64,000 nt of DNA from Myxococcales bacterium (GTDB taxonomy: Bacteria > Myxococcota_A > Polyangia > Haliangiales > Haliangiaceae), in NCBI GenBank assembly GCA_016717005.1, contig JADJUF010000023.1:77414-141413 (forward strand), read 5' to 3'. The number at the start of each line of letters is the position of its first letter. The first letter of the stretch is position 1. The position numbers and the translations under genes were made by a program. Below are positions 26,861 to 35,522 of the stretch, one piece after another. Below the pieces are notes generated by a model. It was not told where the DNA came from. It worked only from the letters and a program-made list of their open reading frames with translations, and made no database searches.

Positions 26861-27607
26861 TCATCGCCGTCGGCGCGGCGTCACCTTGACCAGGGTGTCG
26901 GGCAGGCACGGGGAGATCATGACCGGCGACAGCGCGGCGGCGGGGCCGATGCGGCGGGCGCGGACGGTCACGCGGTCGGTCATGCGCACCGGCAGCGCCT
27001 GGCCGCAGGCCCCCACCGCGGTGGTCACGTTGAGCACCTCGCCGACGTGCGTGCCCCGCTGGGCCTTGGCGACGCGCACGCGAAAGGACGGCCGGCCGCC
27101 GTCGAACGCCACGTCGACCTTGCCCTCGGCGATGATCAGGTCGCCGGCGACGACCAGCGGCACGCTGGCGCCCGCGATCGCCGCGCTCGACGCCGGGCCG
27201 AGGGCCGTCAGGTCGGCCGCGATGGCGGCGCCCGTGACGACGCGAGCGGTGTCGTCGCCGCGACAGCCGCCGACCAGCCCCTTGAGCGGGACGTAGATCA
27301 GCGCCTCGTCTCCGGGCAGCAGCTGGAAGCCGCAGTCGGAGGCATCGACCTCGAGCGCGAGGTCGGCGCCAGCGGTGGCGCCCTGCCAGGCCTGGGTGAC
27401 ATGGAAGGTGATCGCGGCGCGCCCACGGCCGGCCGACTTCACCTCAACTGCGCGGCCGAGCGCGACCACGCCGAGGCGGCCCCGGGCCGACGCGACGGTG
27501 TTGGGGCCGGCGCAGTCGCAGGCGCTGGCTGTGGACGGTGCGGCGGCCAGGGCGGCCACGGTGGCCAGGGCGGCCAGGAGGAGCGAACGGCGGAGGGCGG
27601 GCGTCAT
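26861..27607 (-). CDS. Secreted TIMP/NTR-domain-like protein
   Basis: From ATG 27607 the protein has 248 residues. The signal peptide ends at APSTASA, which would leave Cys30 as the mature N-terminus in CDCAGP. Residues about 30-145 follow an NTR/TIMP pattern: VVALGRAVEVKS, AITFHVTQAWQG, DCGFQLLPGDEALIYVPL. In animal TIMPs the free N-terminal Cys chelates the protease zinc. A second beta-rich domain (about 150-235) has VGACGQALPVRMTDRVTVRARR. It may be an inhibitor or a structural secreted protein. The inhibitor role is an inference. Confidence 0.7.
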   Translation of the reverse strand: MTPALRRSLLLAALATVAALAAAPSTASACDCAGPNTVASARGRLGVVALGRAVEVKSAGRGRAAITFHVTQAWQGATAGADLALEVDASDCGFQLLPGDEALIYVPLKGLVGGCRGDDTARVVTGAAIAADLTALGPASSAAIAGASVPLVVAGDLIIAEGKVDVAFDGGRPSFRVRVAKAQRGTHVGEVLNVTTAVGACGQALPVRMTDRVTVRARRIGPAAALSPVMISPCLPDTLVKVTPRRRR

Positions 27608-27742
27608 GAACCGAACAGACGCGCGACCGCGGCCGATGATCTGACCGGCGTGGCCGCCGCGGGCGCCAGCCGCGATCCGCCCGGCCCGAAGATCTGCCCG
27701 CGACTCCCGGCGCGCGCCGCCGCGGGAGCTAGCATGGCGACC

Positions 27743-28447
27743 ATGTGCGGCCGGTATCCCTCGACGCGCGCGGCGCCATTGATCGACGCGATCGAGGCGG
27801 CGCTGGTGGACGACGCGACGGTGGCGGGGGTGCTGGCGATGGCGCCGGGCATGCCGGCGGGGCTGACGTCGTGGTGGGCGCCGCGGTGGAACGTGGCGCC
27901 GACCCAGCCGGTGCGCGCGGTGGTGCTGATCGAGGGCGCGCCGCGGCTGACGCTGGCGCGCTGGGGCGTGCTGGCGCCGCCGCGCGGGCCGTCGCTGGCG
28001 CCGGTGATCAACGCCCGGGCCGAGACCCTGGCGACGAGCCGCCTGTTCGGCAAGACGCTGGCGACCGCGCGCTGCCTGGTGGTGGCCGACGGCTTCTACG
28101 AGTGGCGCGACGTCGGCGCCGGGCGCGCGCCGGTGCGGATCGCGCCCGACGAGGACGGCCCGGCGATCACGCTGGGCGCGGTGGCGCGGCTCGCCCGGCG
28201 CGACGGCGTCGAGGTCACCGAGCTGGCGATCATCACGACCGCGGCCAGCGCGCTGGTGGCGCCGATCCACGAGCGCCAGCCGGCGGTGATCGAGCCCGCC
28301 GACCGCGCGCGCTGGCTCGATCCAGGCGCGCCGCTCGACGGCCTCGCCGACCTGCTGGCGCCGTCGACGCTGGCGGGCTGGACCGCGACCGCGGCGCCGC
28401 GCTGGCTCAACAGCTCGCGCGTCGAACACGGCGCGGCGGCGGACTGA
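27743..28447 (+). CDS. SOS response-associated peptidase (SRAP; YedK/HMCES family)
   Basis: SRAP proteins crosslink to abasic sites in single-stranded DNA through Cys2. I choose ATG 27743 over ATG 27734 because it places Cys at position 2 (MCGRYP). Other family residues are present: WNVAPTQ (Asn50), VINARAET (Asn90, Glu94), DGFYEWR (Glu120) and APIHERQPAVI (His176). Length 234 is normal. The last codons (RWLNSSRVEHGAAAD) and the stop are copied twice more downstream. RecA lies about 2.5 kb away, so a loose DNA-repair neighbourhood is possible. Confidence 0.93.
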   Translation: MCGRYPSTRAAPLIDAIEAALVDDATVAGVLAMAPGMPAGLTSWWAPRWNVAPTQPVRAVVLIEGAPRLTLARWGVLAPPRGPSLAPVINARAETLATSRLFGKTLATARCLVVADGFYEWRDVGAGRAPVRIAPDEDGPAITLGAVARLARRDGVEVTELAIITTAASALVAPIHERQPAVIEPADRARWLDPGAPLDGLADLLAPSTLAGWTATAAPRWLNSSRVEHGAAAD

Positions 28448-28616
28448 TCGCGCACCTCGGCGACCGCGCGCCGCCTGGCTCAACAGCTCGCGCGTCGAGC
28501 ACGGCGCGGCGGCGGACTGATCGCGCACCTCGGCGACCGCGGCGCCGCGCTGGCTCGACAGCTCGCGCGTCGAACACGGCGCGGCGGCGGACTGATCGCG
28601 CACCTCGGCGACCGCG
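28390..28616. repeat. Triplicated 3' end of the SRAP gene
   Basis: A unit of about 74 bases begins in the SRAP coding sequence at CGCTGGCTCAACAGCTCGCG and runs past the stop through ATCGCGCACCTCGGCGACCGCG. It occurs three times, with the same CTCAACAGCTCG core at 28406, 28479 and (as CTCGACAGCTCG) at 28554. Spacings are 73 and 75. The first copy is coding. The other two are downstream and each keeps the GGACTGATCG stop region. Confidence 0.9.
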
Positions 28617-28693
28617 GCCCGCGACGCGATCGTCACCGGACGCGCCGGCGCGGATCGATCGCGCGCACCGCACGCGCCGCGGCCAGGTCCGAG

Positions 28694-29518
28694 TTACGGA
28701 CAGTCGGCGGGGACGCCGCTGCCGGGCGCGGTGGGATCGAAGCCGTCGCTGCAGAAGTCCTCGGGCGCCTGGCCGTAGTGCGCGTCGATGAACGCGCCGA
28801 GCGCGGGCAGGTCGAAGCAGTCGGAGCGCAGCGACCAGCCCCAGGCGCTGGCGGCGAACGTGGTGTCGAGCAGCGGATCGGGCGTGACGATGAAGCGGTT
28901 GCGCAGCGGCGGGACGCACAGCGGGTCGGCGGGGCGCGCGGCCAGGAACGCGTCGAGGGCGGCCAGCTCGGCGGCGCACCCGGCGGGGCAGTTGTAGGTC
29001 ACGACCACGGCGCCGTGCTCCATGCTGTGGACCCAGAAGCCGCGCGGCACGCGATCGGCGTAGGCCTTGAAGCGCGCCCACAGCGGGTAGTGCGGGCCCG
29101 AGGTCGGCGGGTTGGTGGCGTAGGTGATCGGCGTGCACTGCGCGACGTGGATCCCGGGCGCGAGCGCGGCGCTGGCGATGGAGGTCGTGCACGTGGGCCC
29201 GTCGGGCGCGCCGCCGTCGAGGTCGCCGCCGTCGGGCCCGCCGCCGTCGAGGTCGCCGCCGTCGAGGTCGCCGCCGTCGGGCGCGTCGAGGTCGCCGCCG
29301 TCGAGGTTGCCGCCGTCGAGGTCGCCGGGCGCGTCGGGCGCGGGCCCGTCGTCGGTGGCGTCGCCGGCCGTGGCGTCGATGGCCGCGCCGTCGATCACCG
29401 TCGCGTCGGCCCCGGCGGCGTCGAGGTCGTCGGCGCGCTCGTGCAGGTTGTCGCCGCACGCTCCGAGCGCGCACGCCGCGGCGCCCGCGATCCCGACGAG
29501 CAAGGTCCGGAAGGCCAT
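28694..29518 (-). CDS. DUF3105-domain lipoprotein with Asp/Gly repeat linker
   Basis: From ATG 29518 it has 274 residues with a lipobox (ALGACGD). A long acidic linker (about 25-105) includes repeated LDGGDLDGG and PDGGDLDG units. The C-terminal domain carries the DUF3105 signatures NPPTSGPHYPLWA and HSMEHGAVVVTYNCP. The two His/Glu motifs look like a metal site, but the function of the family is unknown. The repeat is encoded by GGCGACCTCGACGGC-type units that could expand in frame. Confidence 0.82.
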   Translation of the reverse strand: MAFRTLLVGIAGAAACALGACGDNLHERADDLDAAGADATVIDGAAIDATAGDATDDGPAPDAPGDLDGGNLDGGDLDAPDGGDLDGGDLDGGGPDGGDLDGGAPDGPTCTTSIASAALAPGIHVAQCTPITYATNPPTSGPHYPLWARFKAYADRVPRGFWVHSMEHGAVVVTYNCPAGCAAELAALDAFLAARPADPLCVPPLRNRFIVTPDPLLDTTFAASAWGWSLRSDCFDLPALGAFIDAHYGQAPEDFCSDGFDPTAPGSGVPADCP

Positions 29519-29615
29519 CGCCGGAGGCTCGACCACCCGACGGTCCGAGTCAAGCGCGCGCTCGCGCCCGGGGGCCTGCCCGCCGCGCGACCGGCCCGTG
29601 CGATAGTCGCCCGGC

Positions 29616-30362
29616 ATGAAGCTCGACGCTCGGATGACCATGTTCATGACGCTGGTCGGGGTGTTCCTGACCTGCCTGATCGTCGGCAACCTGATCGGCG
29701 GCAAGCTGACCGAGGTGCACGTGTTCGGGCGCGACTGGATCATCTCGGTCGGCGAGATCCCGTTCCCGCTGACCTTCATCATCACCGACCTGATCAACGA
29801 GTTCTACGGCCGCAAGACCGCGCGCCGGGTGACGCTCCTGGGCTTCTCGATGATCGGCCTGACCGTGCTGATCATCCAGCTCGCCAACCAGGCGGCGTGG
29901 TTCCCGCCGGCCTTCACCGATCCCAACTGGGGCAAGTCGAACATGACGCCGTTCGCGTTCGACAACGTCTTCATGAACGCGGTCACGATCCAGATCGCGT
30001 CGATGTTCGCGTTCCTGACCGCGCAGTACGTCGACATCGGCGTGTTCTTCCTGGTCAAGCGGGCGACCGGCGATCGGTTCCTGTGGCTGCGCGCGACCGG
30101 CTCGACCGCGGTCTCGCAGATGATCGACACGGTGCTGATCGTCTGGATCGCGTTCGGCTTCGACTACGGCGCCGGCTTCCCGTTCGTGCACCGCAGCCCG
30201 ATGTCGTTCGACACGATCACGACGATCATCATCACGTCGTACGTGGTGAAGGTGACGGTGGCGGTGCTGGTGACGCCGATCATCTACGCGCTGCACGGGC
30301 TCATCGAGCGGGTCTGGCACGTGGCGCCGCTGCCGGCGTCGGTCGCCTCGGGCGATCTGTAG
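29616..30362 (+). CDS. yhhQ: Queuosine precursor transporter (YhhQ/VUT family)
   Basis: The 248-residue membrane protein has about six helices. VGNLIGGKLTEVHVFGRDWIISVGEIPFPLTFIITDLINEFYGRKTARR matches the family's conserved loop with the Asp-x-x-x-Glu-x-Tyr-Gly motif. YhhQ imports preQ0/preQ1 for queuosine modification of tRNA. The C-terminal TSYVVKVTVAVLVTPIIYAL helix is also conserved. The last 62 bases overlap the 3' end of the convergent desaturase gene. No other queuosine genes are in the window. Confidence 0.9.
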   Translation: MKLDARMTMFMTLVGVFLTCLIVGNLIGGKLTEVHVFGRDWIISVGEIPFPLTFIITDLINEFYGRKTARRVTLLGFSMIGLTVLIIQLANQAAWFPPAFTDPNWGKSNMTPFAFDNVFMNAVTIQIASMFAFLTAQYVDIGVFFLVKRATGDRFLWLRATGSTAVSQMIDTVLIVWIAFGFDYGAGFPFVHRSPMSFDTITTIIITSYVVKVTVAVLVTPIIYALHGLIERVWHVAPLPASVASGDL

Positions 30363-30963
30363 CCGGGGCCCAGGTGCCGCCGAGGCGATCGAGCACGGCC
30401 AGGGTGCTGGCGAAGTTGGCCGCGGGCGCGGCCTCGTCGTGGTGGCGGTGGTGGAACGCCGGCGTCGCCAGCCAGCGATCGGCCGCGCTGGCGGGCCAGC
30501 GCCGGGCGGCGTGGAGGACGACCGTCCACAGCCGGCGCGCGACGACCACGGCGGCCGCGAACACCGTGCCGCCGACCAGCCAGGTCGCGCCGGCGATCGT
30601 CAGCGCGAACAGCGCCGCGTCGATCGGGTGCAGCTGCCAGGCGCGGTGCCAGCGCAGCGGCGTCGGCGCGTGGTGCAGGCGGTGCCACCGCCACAGCCAC
30701 GGGCTCGCGTGCATGGCCCGGTGGACCGCGTAGAGCGCGAGCTCGATCGCGAGCACCGCCGCGACGATGCGGAGCGCGCCGGTCGCCGGCGCCACCGGGA
30801 CCAGCGCGTGGATCGTCCGGATGAGCGCGGCGTCGACCCCGAGCAGCAGCGCCGCGCCGGCCAGGCCGCCGGTCCAGGGCGCGCGGCCCTCGAGGCCGCG
30901 GCCGATCAGCGTGCCCAGCGCCAGCCACGCCAGCCAGGCCACGACGAACGTGGCCGGCCGCAT
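30301..30963 (-). CDS. Sterol desaturase/fatty acid hydroxylase family protein
   Basis: The 220-residue membrane protein has four hydrophobic segments and the His clusters of this di-iron family: HRAMH near 80, HRLHH near 95, HP at 111-112 and HHRHHDE near 170. The family hydroxylates or desaturates lipids. The polar C-terminus (RPRRPTPAAAPRARPAR) lies in the overlap with yhhQ and may not be conserved. Its ATG overlaps the stop of the small upstream gene as TGATG, so the two are co-translated. Confidence 0.85.
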   Translation of the reverse strand: MRPATFVVAWLAWLALGTLIGRGLEGRAPWTGGLAGAALLLGVDAALIRTIHALVPVAPATGALRIVAAVLAIELALYAVHRAMHASPWLWRWHRLHHAPTPLRWHRAWQLHPIDAALFALTIAGATWLVGGTVFAAAVVVARRLWTVVLHAARRWPASAADRWLATPAFHHRHHDEAAPAANFASTLAVLDRLGGTWAPATDRPRRPTPAAAPRARPAR

Positions 30964-31133
30964 CAGTAGTCGTCCGCGCCGAAGCCAGCGAGGACGCCGA
31001 CGCCGACCACGAGGATCAGCGCGACGGCCAGCATGACCACGACGGCCAGCATGGCCTCCCGCAGCAGGGTGCCGATCGCGCTGGGGGGCTCGGGGGCCTG
31101 GCCCGCGGGGGGCTCGACCGGGTCACTCGCCAT
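30963..31133 (-). CDS. Small single-pass membrane protein
   Basis: From ATG 31133 this 56-residue protein has a Pro-rich cytoplasmic start (MASDPVEPPAGQAPEPPS) and one long hydrophobic helix (about 25-50, AVVVMLAVALILVVGVGVLAG) ending in GADDY. An earlier in-frame start at 31289 would cross the promoter of the divergent methyltransferase and is unlikely. Its stop overlaps the desaturase start by one base. It may be an accessory subunit, but this is a guess from position. Confidence 0.55.
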   Translation of the reverse strand: MASDPVEPPAGQAPEPPSAIGTLLREAMLAVVVMLAVALILVVGVGVLAGFGADDY

Positions 31134-31197
31134 CCTGCGCCAACGCGCCACCGGCGCGGGCCATTCCCAGCCGGCGCGCTCGTGCCATACCTCGGCC

Positions 31198-31830
31198 ATG
31201 AGCTTCGTCGGACGAGCCTGGGATGACCGCGTGCTGCCGTGGCTGGTCGAGAAGGCGTGTCGCAGCACGACGATCCTGGCCGAGCGCAAGCGCTGGGTGC
31301 CGCAGGCCGCGGGCGAGGTGCTCGAGCTGGGCGTCGGCTCGGGGCTGAACCTGGCGTTCTACGACCCGGCGCGCGTGACCCGGCTGGTCGGGATCGATCC
31401 GTCGGTGAAGCTCCTGGCGCGGGCCGCCGCCCGGGTCGCCGACGCGCCGGTCCCGGTCGAGCTGGTCGAGGCCGCGGCCGAGCGGCTGCCGTTCGACGCG
31501 GCCCGGTTCGACAGCGCGGTGGTGTCGTACACGCTGTGCAGCGTGGCCGACCCGGCCCAGGCGCTGGCCGAGGTCCGGCGGGTGCTGCGCCCGGGCGCGC
31601 CGCTCTACTTCGTCGAGCACGGCCGCTCGGACCGGCCGGGCACCCAGCAGTGGCAGCGCCGCCTGACCCCGGCGTGGCGGACGATCGGCGGCAACTGCCA
31701 CCTCGACCGCGACATCGCCGCGCTCTTGCGGGCCGCCGGGTTCGAGCTGACGACGCTCGAGACCGGCCACGCGCCCGAGGGCCGGCAGCTGACGTCGTTC
31801 ACCTACCAGGGCGTCGCGGTCGCGCCGTAG
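31198..31830 (+). CDS. Class I SAM-dependent methyltransferase
   Basis: The 210-residue protein has motif I as VLELGVGSGLNLAFYD (about 40-55), an acidic loop GIDPSVKLL, and FDSAVVSYTLCSVADPAQALAEVRRVLRPGAPLYFVEHG, typical of UbiE/MenG-like small methyltransferases. The C-terminal NCHLDRDIAALLRAAGFELTTLETGH also fits that group. Substrate not predictable. The next gene, ppa, starts 20 bases downstream on the same strand. Confidence 0.88.
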   Translation: MSFVGRAWDDRVLPWLVEKACRSTTILAERKRWVPQAAGEVLELGVGSGLNLAFYDPARVTRLVGIDPSVKLLARAAARVADAPVPVELVEAAAERLPFDAARFDSAVVSYTLCSVADPAQALAEVRRVLRPGAPLYFVEHGRSDRPGTQQWQRRLTPAWRTIGGNCHLDRDIAALLRAAGFELTTLETGHAPEGRQLTSFTYQGVAVAP

Positions 31831-31850
31831 CGCCGCGGTACAGTTCGGTC

Positions 31851-32390
31851 ATGCACCCCCTGCACGACATCATGGTCCCGCCGGCGATCGAGGACTTCGT
31901 CCCGGGGGTGATCGAGATCCCGAAGGGCTCCAAGCTCAAGTACGAGATCGACAAGACCACCGGCATGCTCATGCTCGATCGCGTGCTGTACTCGTCGGTG
32001 CACTACCCGGCGAACTACGGCTTCATCCCGCAGTCGCACGCCGACGACGGCGACCCGCTCGACATCCTCGTGCTGATGCAGGAGCCGGTGGTGCCGCTGA
32101 CGATCGTGCGGGCGCGCGCGATCGGCGGCCTGCGCATGCGCGACGACAAGGGCGAGGACGACAAGATCATCGCGGTCGCGATCGACGACCCGGCGTTCAA
32201 CCACTACACCGACGCGTCGCAGCTGCCGCCGCACCTCGTGGTCGAGCTCGACCGGTTCTTCCGCGACTACAAGATCCTCGAGGGCAAGACCTCCGAGGTC
32301 GACCGCCCGTACAGCCGGGCCGAGGCGCTCGACGTCATGCGCGCGGCGCTGGCGGCGTACCGCGGCCGGTCGGCGTGGAAGAAGGGCTGA
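31851..32390 (+). CDS. ppa: Inorganic pyrophosphatase, family I
   Basis: The enzyme hydrolyses pyrophosphate and drives biosynthetic reactions. The 179-residue length is normal. VIEIPKGSKLKYEIDK (about 20-35), YPANYGFIPQS and the signature DDGDPLDILV (metal-binding D66, D68, D71) are present, as is DDKGEDDKIIAV near 97-108. The C-terminal FFRDYKILEGK is also typical. It is probably co-transcribed with the methyltransferase. Confidence 0.96.
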   Translation: MHPLHDIMVPPAIEDFVPGVIEIPKGSKLKYEIDKTTGMLMLDRVLYSSVHYPANYGFIPQSHADDGDPLDILVLMQEPVVPLTIVRARAIGGLRMRDDKGEDDKIIAVAIDDPAFNHYTDASQLPPHLVVELDRFFRDYKILEGKTSEVDRPYSRAEALDVMRAALAAYRGRSAWKKG

Positions 32391-32460
32391 CGCCGGACAC
32401 GGCGCGGCGCTGGCGCCGGGCAGGGCGCTGGCCGGTTGGCGCCGGGCAGGACGTCGGGCG

Positions 32461-32690
32461 GACGCCGCGGGTCACGGCGCGGGCGGGCTGACGCCGCGCA
32501 GCCGCTGGCCACGGCGCGGGCCGGTCGACGGCGCGCAGTGCCGGTCACGTCGGCGGACGCCGCGGGCACGGCGCGGGCGGGCTGACGCCGCGCAGCCGCT
32601 GGCCACGGCGCGGGCCGGTCGACGGCCCGCAGTGCCGGTCACGTCGGCGGACGCCGCGGGTCACGGCGCGGGCGGGGCGACGTACATCAC
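32461..32690. repeat. About 95-bp tandem repeat ending inside a gene
   Basis: A unit beginning GACGCCGCGGGTCACGGCGC starts at 32461, 32556 and 32650, giving periods of 95 and 94. The first two units are complete and almost identical, with small differences such as GGCGCGCAG versus GGCCCGCAG. The third is partial and runs into the last codons of the minus-strand gene ending at 32661. The 70 bases before 32461 hold related GGCGCCGGGCAGG sequence. The 270-base gap contains nothing else. Confidence 0.9.
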
Positions 32691-32975
32691 GAACCGGTAC
32701 AGCCCGACCAGCCACATCGTCTCGTTGGCGTCGTCGCGCTTGGTCGTGACCTGCTCGCTGACGACGTGCGCGCAGCTGCCGCCGAGCCGGACCACCTCCT
32801 GCGCGATCCGGCGCTCGGCCGCGGCGGCCAGGCTGAGGTAGCAGCGGTGCCACAGGGCGTCGCGGTCGGCCCACGACGCGTGGACCTGCTCGCTGGTCGC
32901 GAGCGCCTCGTGCTCGCCCTCGATCTGCTGTGACAGGGGTGGCAGCTCGCGCCGCCAGTAGACGATCTGGGCCAT
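32661..32975 (-). CDS. Small hypothetical protein
   Basis: From ATG 32975 the protein has 104 residues. It starts MAQIVYWRRELPPLSQQIEGEHEAL and is mostly helical, with RCYLSLAAAAERRIAQEVVRLGGSCAHVVSEQVTTKRDDANETMWLVGLYRFVMYV. It looks like a small soluble cytoplasmic protein. I do not recognise the family. The last codons lie in a tandem repeat, so the C-terminal APPAP may be recent. Confidence 0.65.
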   Translation of the reverse strand: MAQIVYWRRELPPLSQQIEGEHEALATSEQVHASWADRDALWHRCYLSLAAAAERRIAQEVVRLGGSCAHVVSEQVTTKRDDANETMWLVGLYRFVMYVAPPAP

Positions 32976-33188
32976 GCGCAGCCAACGTAGTCGTTGATCC
33001 GGCCGGCGCCAGGTGACCAAGCGTCGCGTGCGTGGCGGCGCGGTCGCGGGTCAGGCTCGGGCTGGTCACGCGGCGATGACATCGAACCGGCCTCGGTGGG
33101 CGCGACACGCGCGCGGCCGAAGCGTTGCGCGCGGCGCATCGCGCGGTCACGGACGCTGGCGATGGTGGCGCGCACCAAAGGAGCATCC

Positions 33189-35510
33189 ATGCGAACTGGA
33201 ACTGTATTGATGATGGCGGCGCTGGTCACCTCGACCGGCGGTTGTGGCGACAACTCCCAGGAGGGCCCCGCCGGCGCGCCCGGCACGCCCGGCGCCCCCG
33301 GCACGCCTGGCGCACCCGGCACGCCCGGCACGCCCGGCACGCCCGGCACGCCCGGCACGCCCGGCACCGACGGCATGAACGGGCCGGCGTGTCCGCTCGG
33401 CGGCACCTCGACCACGACGATCGAGGGCGTGCCGGCGGCGGCGCCGCTGTCGGCGGTGGTCGCGCTCGGCTACTGCGACGCCGCGAACACCGGCGCCGCC
33501 AACATCGCCGACTACGTCAAGGCGCTGGTGCGCCGCACCGGGGACGGGACGCTGCCCGCCGATCTCGAGTTCCCGCTGGCGGCGGCCTCGACCGACACGC
33601 TCCGCGCGATCCGCGGCCTCGTGCCCGAGGTGGTCGCCAAGTGGATGGACCCGCTGACCTGGGACAACATGACCGGTGCGACGGTGACGCCGCGGTTCGG
33701 CGCCAACGCCGACTACGTCGCGTACCTCGGCGACGGCTGGGCCGCCGCCGGCACGCCCTACTGGCAGGGCAGCGACACGTCGGCGTGGCTGTGGGTCAAC
33801 CACGAGTACATCTCGAACTCACGGCCCAAGGCCTCGGCCGCGCCGCTCGGTCAGCACCTCGTGTTCGCGCGCTTCCTGTCGTACTGGGGCGCGATCGTCG
33901 GGGCGCCCACGGCCAGCACCTGGTCGACGCAGGATCTGATCGCGTACGTCGACGAGTACAAGAAGCAGGTCGGCGGTTCGTGGATGCACATCGTCAAGGA
34001 CCCCGCGACCGGCTCCTGGAGCCTCGACCGCGCGCGGTCGGCCCGGCGCTACGACGCGACCGACGCGACGCTCGTCAAGGTCACCGGCCTCGACGTCACG
34101 GCCGACCACGACGACGTCGGCGCGCCGCTGCCCGAGGACGTCGTCGCCGGGATGCAGGGCAACTGCTCGGGCGCGGTGACGCCGTGGGGCACGATCCTGT
34201 CGGCCGAGGAGAACGTCGCGTCGAGCTACGGCGACCTCGAGACCGCGTGGACCTCGAGCCAGCGCTTCGTCGCCGGCCAGGGCTTCGATCCCGGCGCGGC
34301 GATCACCTACACGACCGCGCCGTCGAGCACCGGCGACTTCGTCAGCCCCGACGCCAACGCCTCGCACCCGCGCGACGGCTCCGGCTTCCTGGTCGAGATC
34401 GACCCGGGCCTGGCCGCCGACGAGTACTACGGCAAGGTCACCGCGGGCGACGGCCACCGCAAGCTCGGCGTCGTCGGGCGCGCCAGCTGGGAGAACGCGA
34501 CCTTCGCGGTCGGCGCCGACTGGAAGCTCGTGCCCGGCCAGCCGGTGGTGTTCTACGCCGGCAACGATCGCCGCGGCGGCCAGATCTTCAAGTTCGTGTC
34601 GCGCCAGCCCTACGCGGCCGGCATGTCGAAGGCCCAGACCCGGGCGCTGCTCGACGACGGCACGCTCTACGTCGCGCACTTCGCCGGCCTCGACAACGCG
34701 CACGGGCGGCGCCTGGCGTCGGGCGCGACCCCGACCGAGGCCGCGCCCGGCGCGGGTCGCTGGATCGAGCTGTCGCTGACCTCGACCGACCTCGCGCCCA
34801 ACGCCGCCGCCTTGGGCGACGCGACCCGCACGGTCGGCGCGGCCCTGGCCGACACCAGCTGGAACGGCCTGGGCGGCTACGCCACCGCCACCGACCTGCG
34901 CAAGTCGTTGTTCACCGCGGCGCTGAAGATCGGCGTCATGGAGCTGAACCGGCCCGAGGACATCGAGTGGAACCCGCGCGATCTGTCGGGCACGCCGCGC
35001 CTGTACGTCGCGTTCACCAACCACGATCGCCAGGTCGCGCTCGACGGGGCCGGGCGCGTGTTCCCGGCCGCGACCCACGCCGCCGACTCGCCCAACCGCG
35101 GCGACAAGGTCGGCGGCATCTTCGCGATCCAGGAGGTCGCGCCCGGCGCGCCGGCGACGTCGGCGACCTTCAGCTACTGGCAGGTGTTCGCCGGCTCCGA
35201 CGGCGGCGGCCCGTGGGACGCGGCCAACCCCGACAACATCGTGATCGACCGCGACGGCGGGGTGTGGTTCGGCACCGACGGCAACTTCGGCACCAGCCAG
35301 CGGCGCTCGGCCGACGGGCTGTACTACCTCGATCTCGACCCCGCGCATCGGACGACCGCGACGCCGACCTTCGGCCGCGCGTTCCGCGTCGCGGCGGTGC
35401 CGTCGGACGCCGAGGCCACCGGGCCGGCGTTCTCGGCCGGCATGGGCTCGCTGTTCCTGAGCGTGCAGCACCCGGGCGAGGATCAGCACTCGAGCTGGCC
35501 GGCGCGCTGA
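33189..35510 (+). CDS. PhoX-like (DUF839) lipoprotein with collagen-like stalk
   Basis: The ATG at 33189, with AAAGGAGC before it, gives 773 residues. The signal peptide ends in a lipobox (STGGCGDN). Residues about 27-63 are about 12 Gly-x-y triplets (GAPGTPGAPGTPG type), a collagen-like stalk. The rest matches PhoX/DUF839 proteins: WLWVNHEY, GNCSGAVTPWGTILSAEEN, FYAGNDRRGGQIFKFVS, ELNRPEDIEWNPRD and PDNIVIDRDGGVWFGTDGN. PhoX enzymes are Ca/Fe alkaline phosphatases. The Cys and His ligands are not confirmed here. It heads an operon with the cytochrome 12 bases downstream. Confidence 0.85.
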   Translation: MRTGTVLMMAALVTSTGGCGDNSQEGPAGAPGTPGAPGTPGAPGTPGTPGTPGTPGTPGTDGMNGPACPLGGTSTTTIEGVPAAAPLSAVVALGYCDAANTGAANIADYVKALVRRTGDGTLPADLEFPLAAASTDTLRAIRGLVPEVVAKWMDPLTWDNMTGATVTPRFGANADYVAYLGDGWAAAGTPYWQGSDTSAWLWVNHEYISNSRPKASAAPLGQHLVFARFLSYWGAIVGAPTASTWSTQDLIAYVDEYKKQVGGSWMHIVKDPATGSWSLDRARSARRYDATDATLVKVTGLDVTADHDDVGAPLPEDVVAGMQGNCSGAVTPWGTILSAEENVASSYGDLETAWTSSQRFVAGQGFDPGAAITYTTAPSSTGDFVSPDANASHPRDGSGFLVEIDPGLAADEYYGKVTAGDGHRKLGVVGRASWENATFAVGADWKLVPGQPVVFYAGNDRRGGQIFKFVSRQPYAAGMSKAQTRALLDDGTLYVAHFAGLDNAHGRRLASGATPTEAAPGAGRWIELSLTSTDLAPNAAALGDATRTVGAALADTSWNGLGGYATATDLRKSLFTAALKIGVMELNRPEDIEWNPRDLSGTPRLYVAFTNHDRQVALDGAGRVFPAATHAADSPNRGDKVGGIFAIQEVAPGAPATSATFSYWQVFAGSDGGGPWDAANPDNIVIDRDGGVWFGTDGNFGTSQRRSADGLYYLDLDPAHRTTATPTFGRAFRVAAVPSDAEATGPAFSAGMGSLFLSVQHPGEDQHSSWPAR

Positions 35511-35522
35511 GGACGTGCGCCC

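Noticed and set aside
27608..28636. Long N-terminal extension of the TIMP-like protein
   Set aside because: It is antisense to the SRAP gene and its repeats. The ATG at 27607 gives a clean signal peptide.
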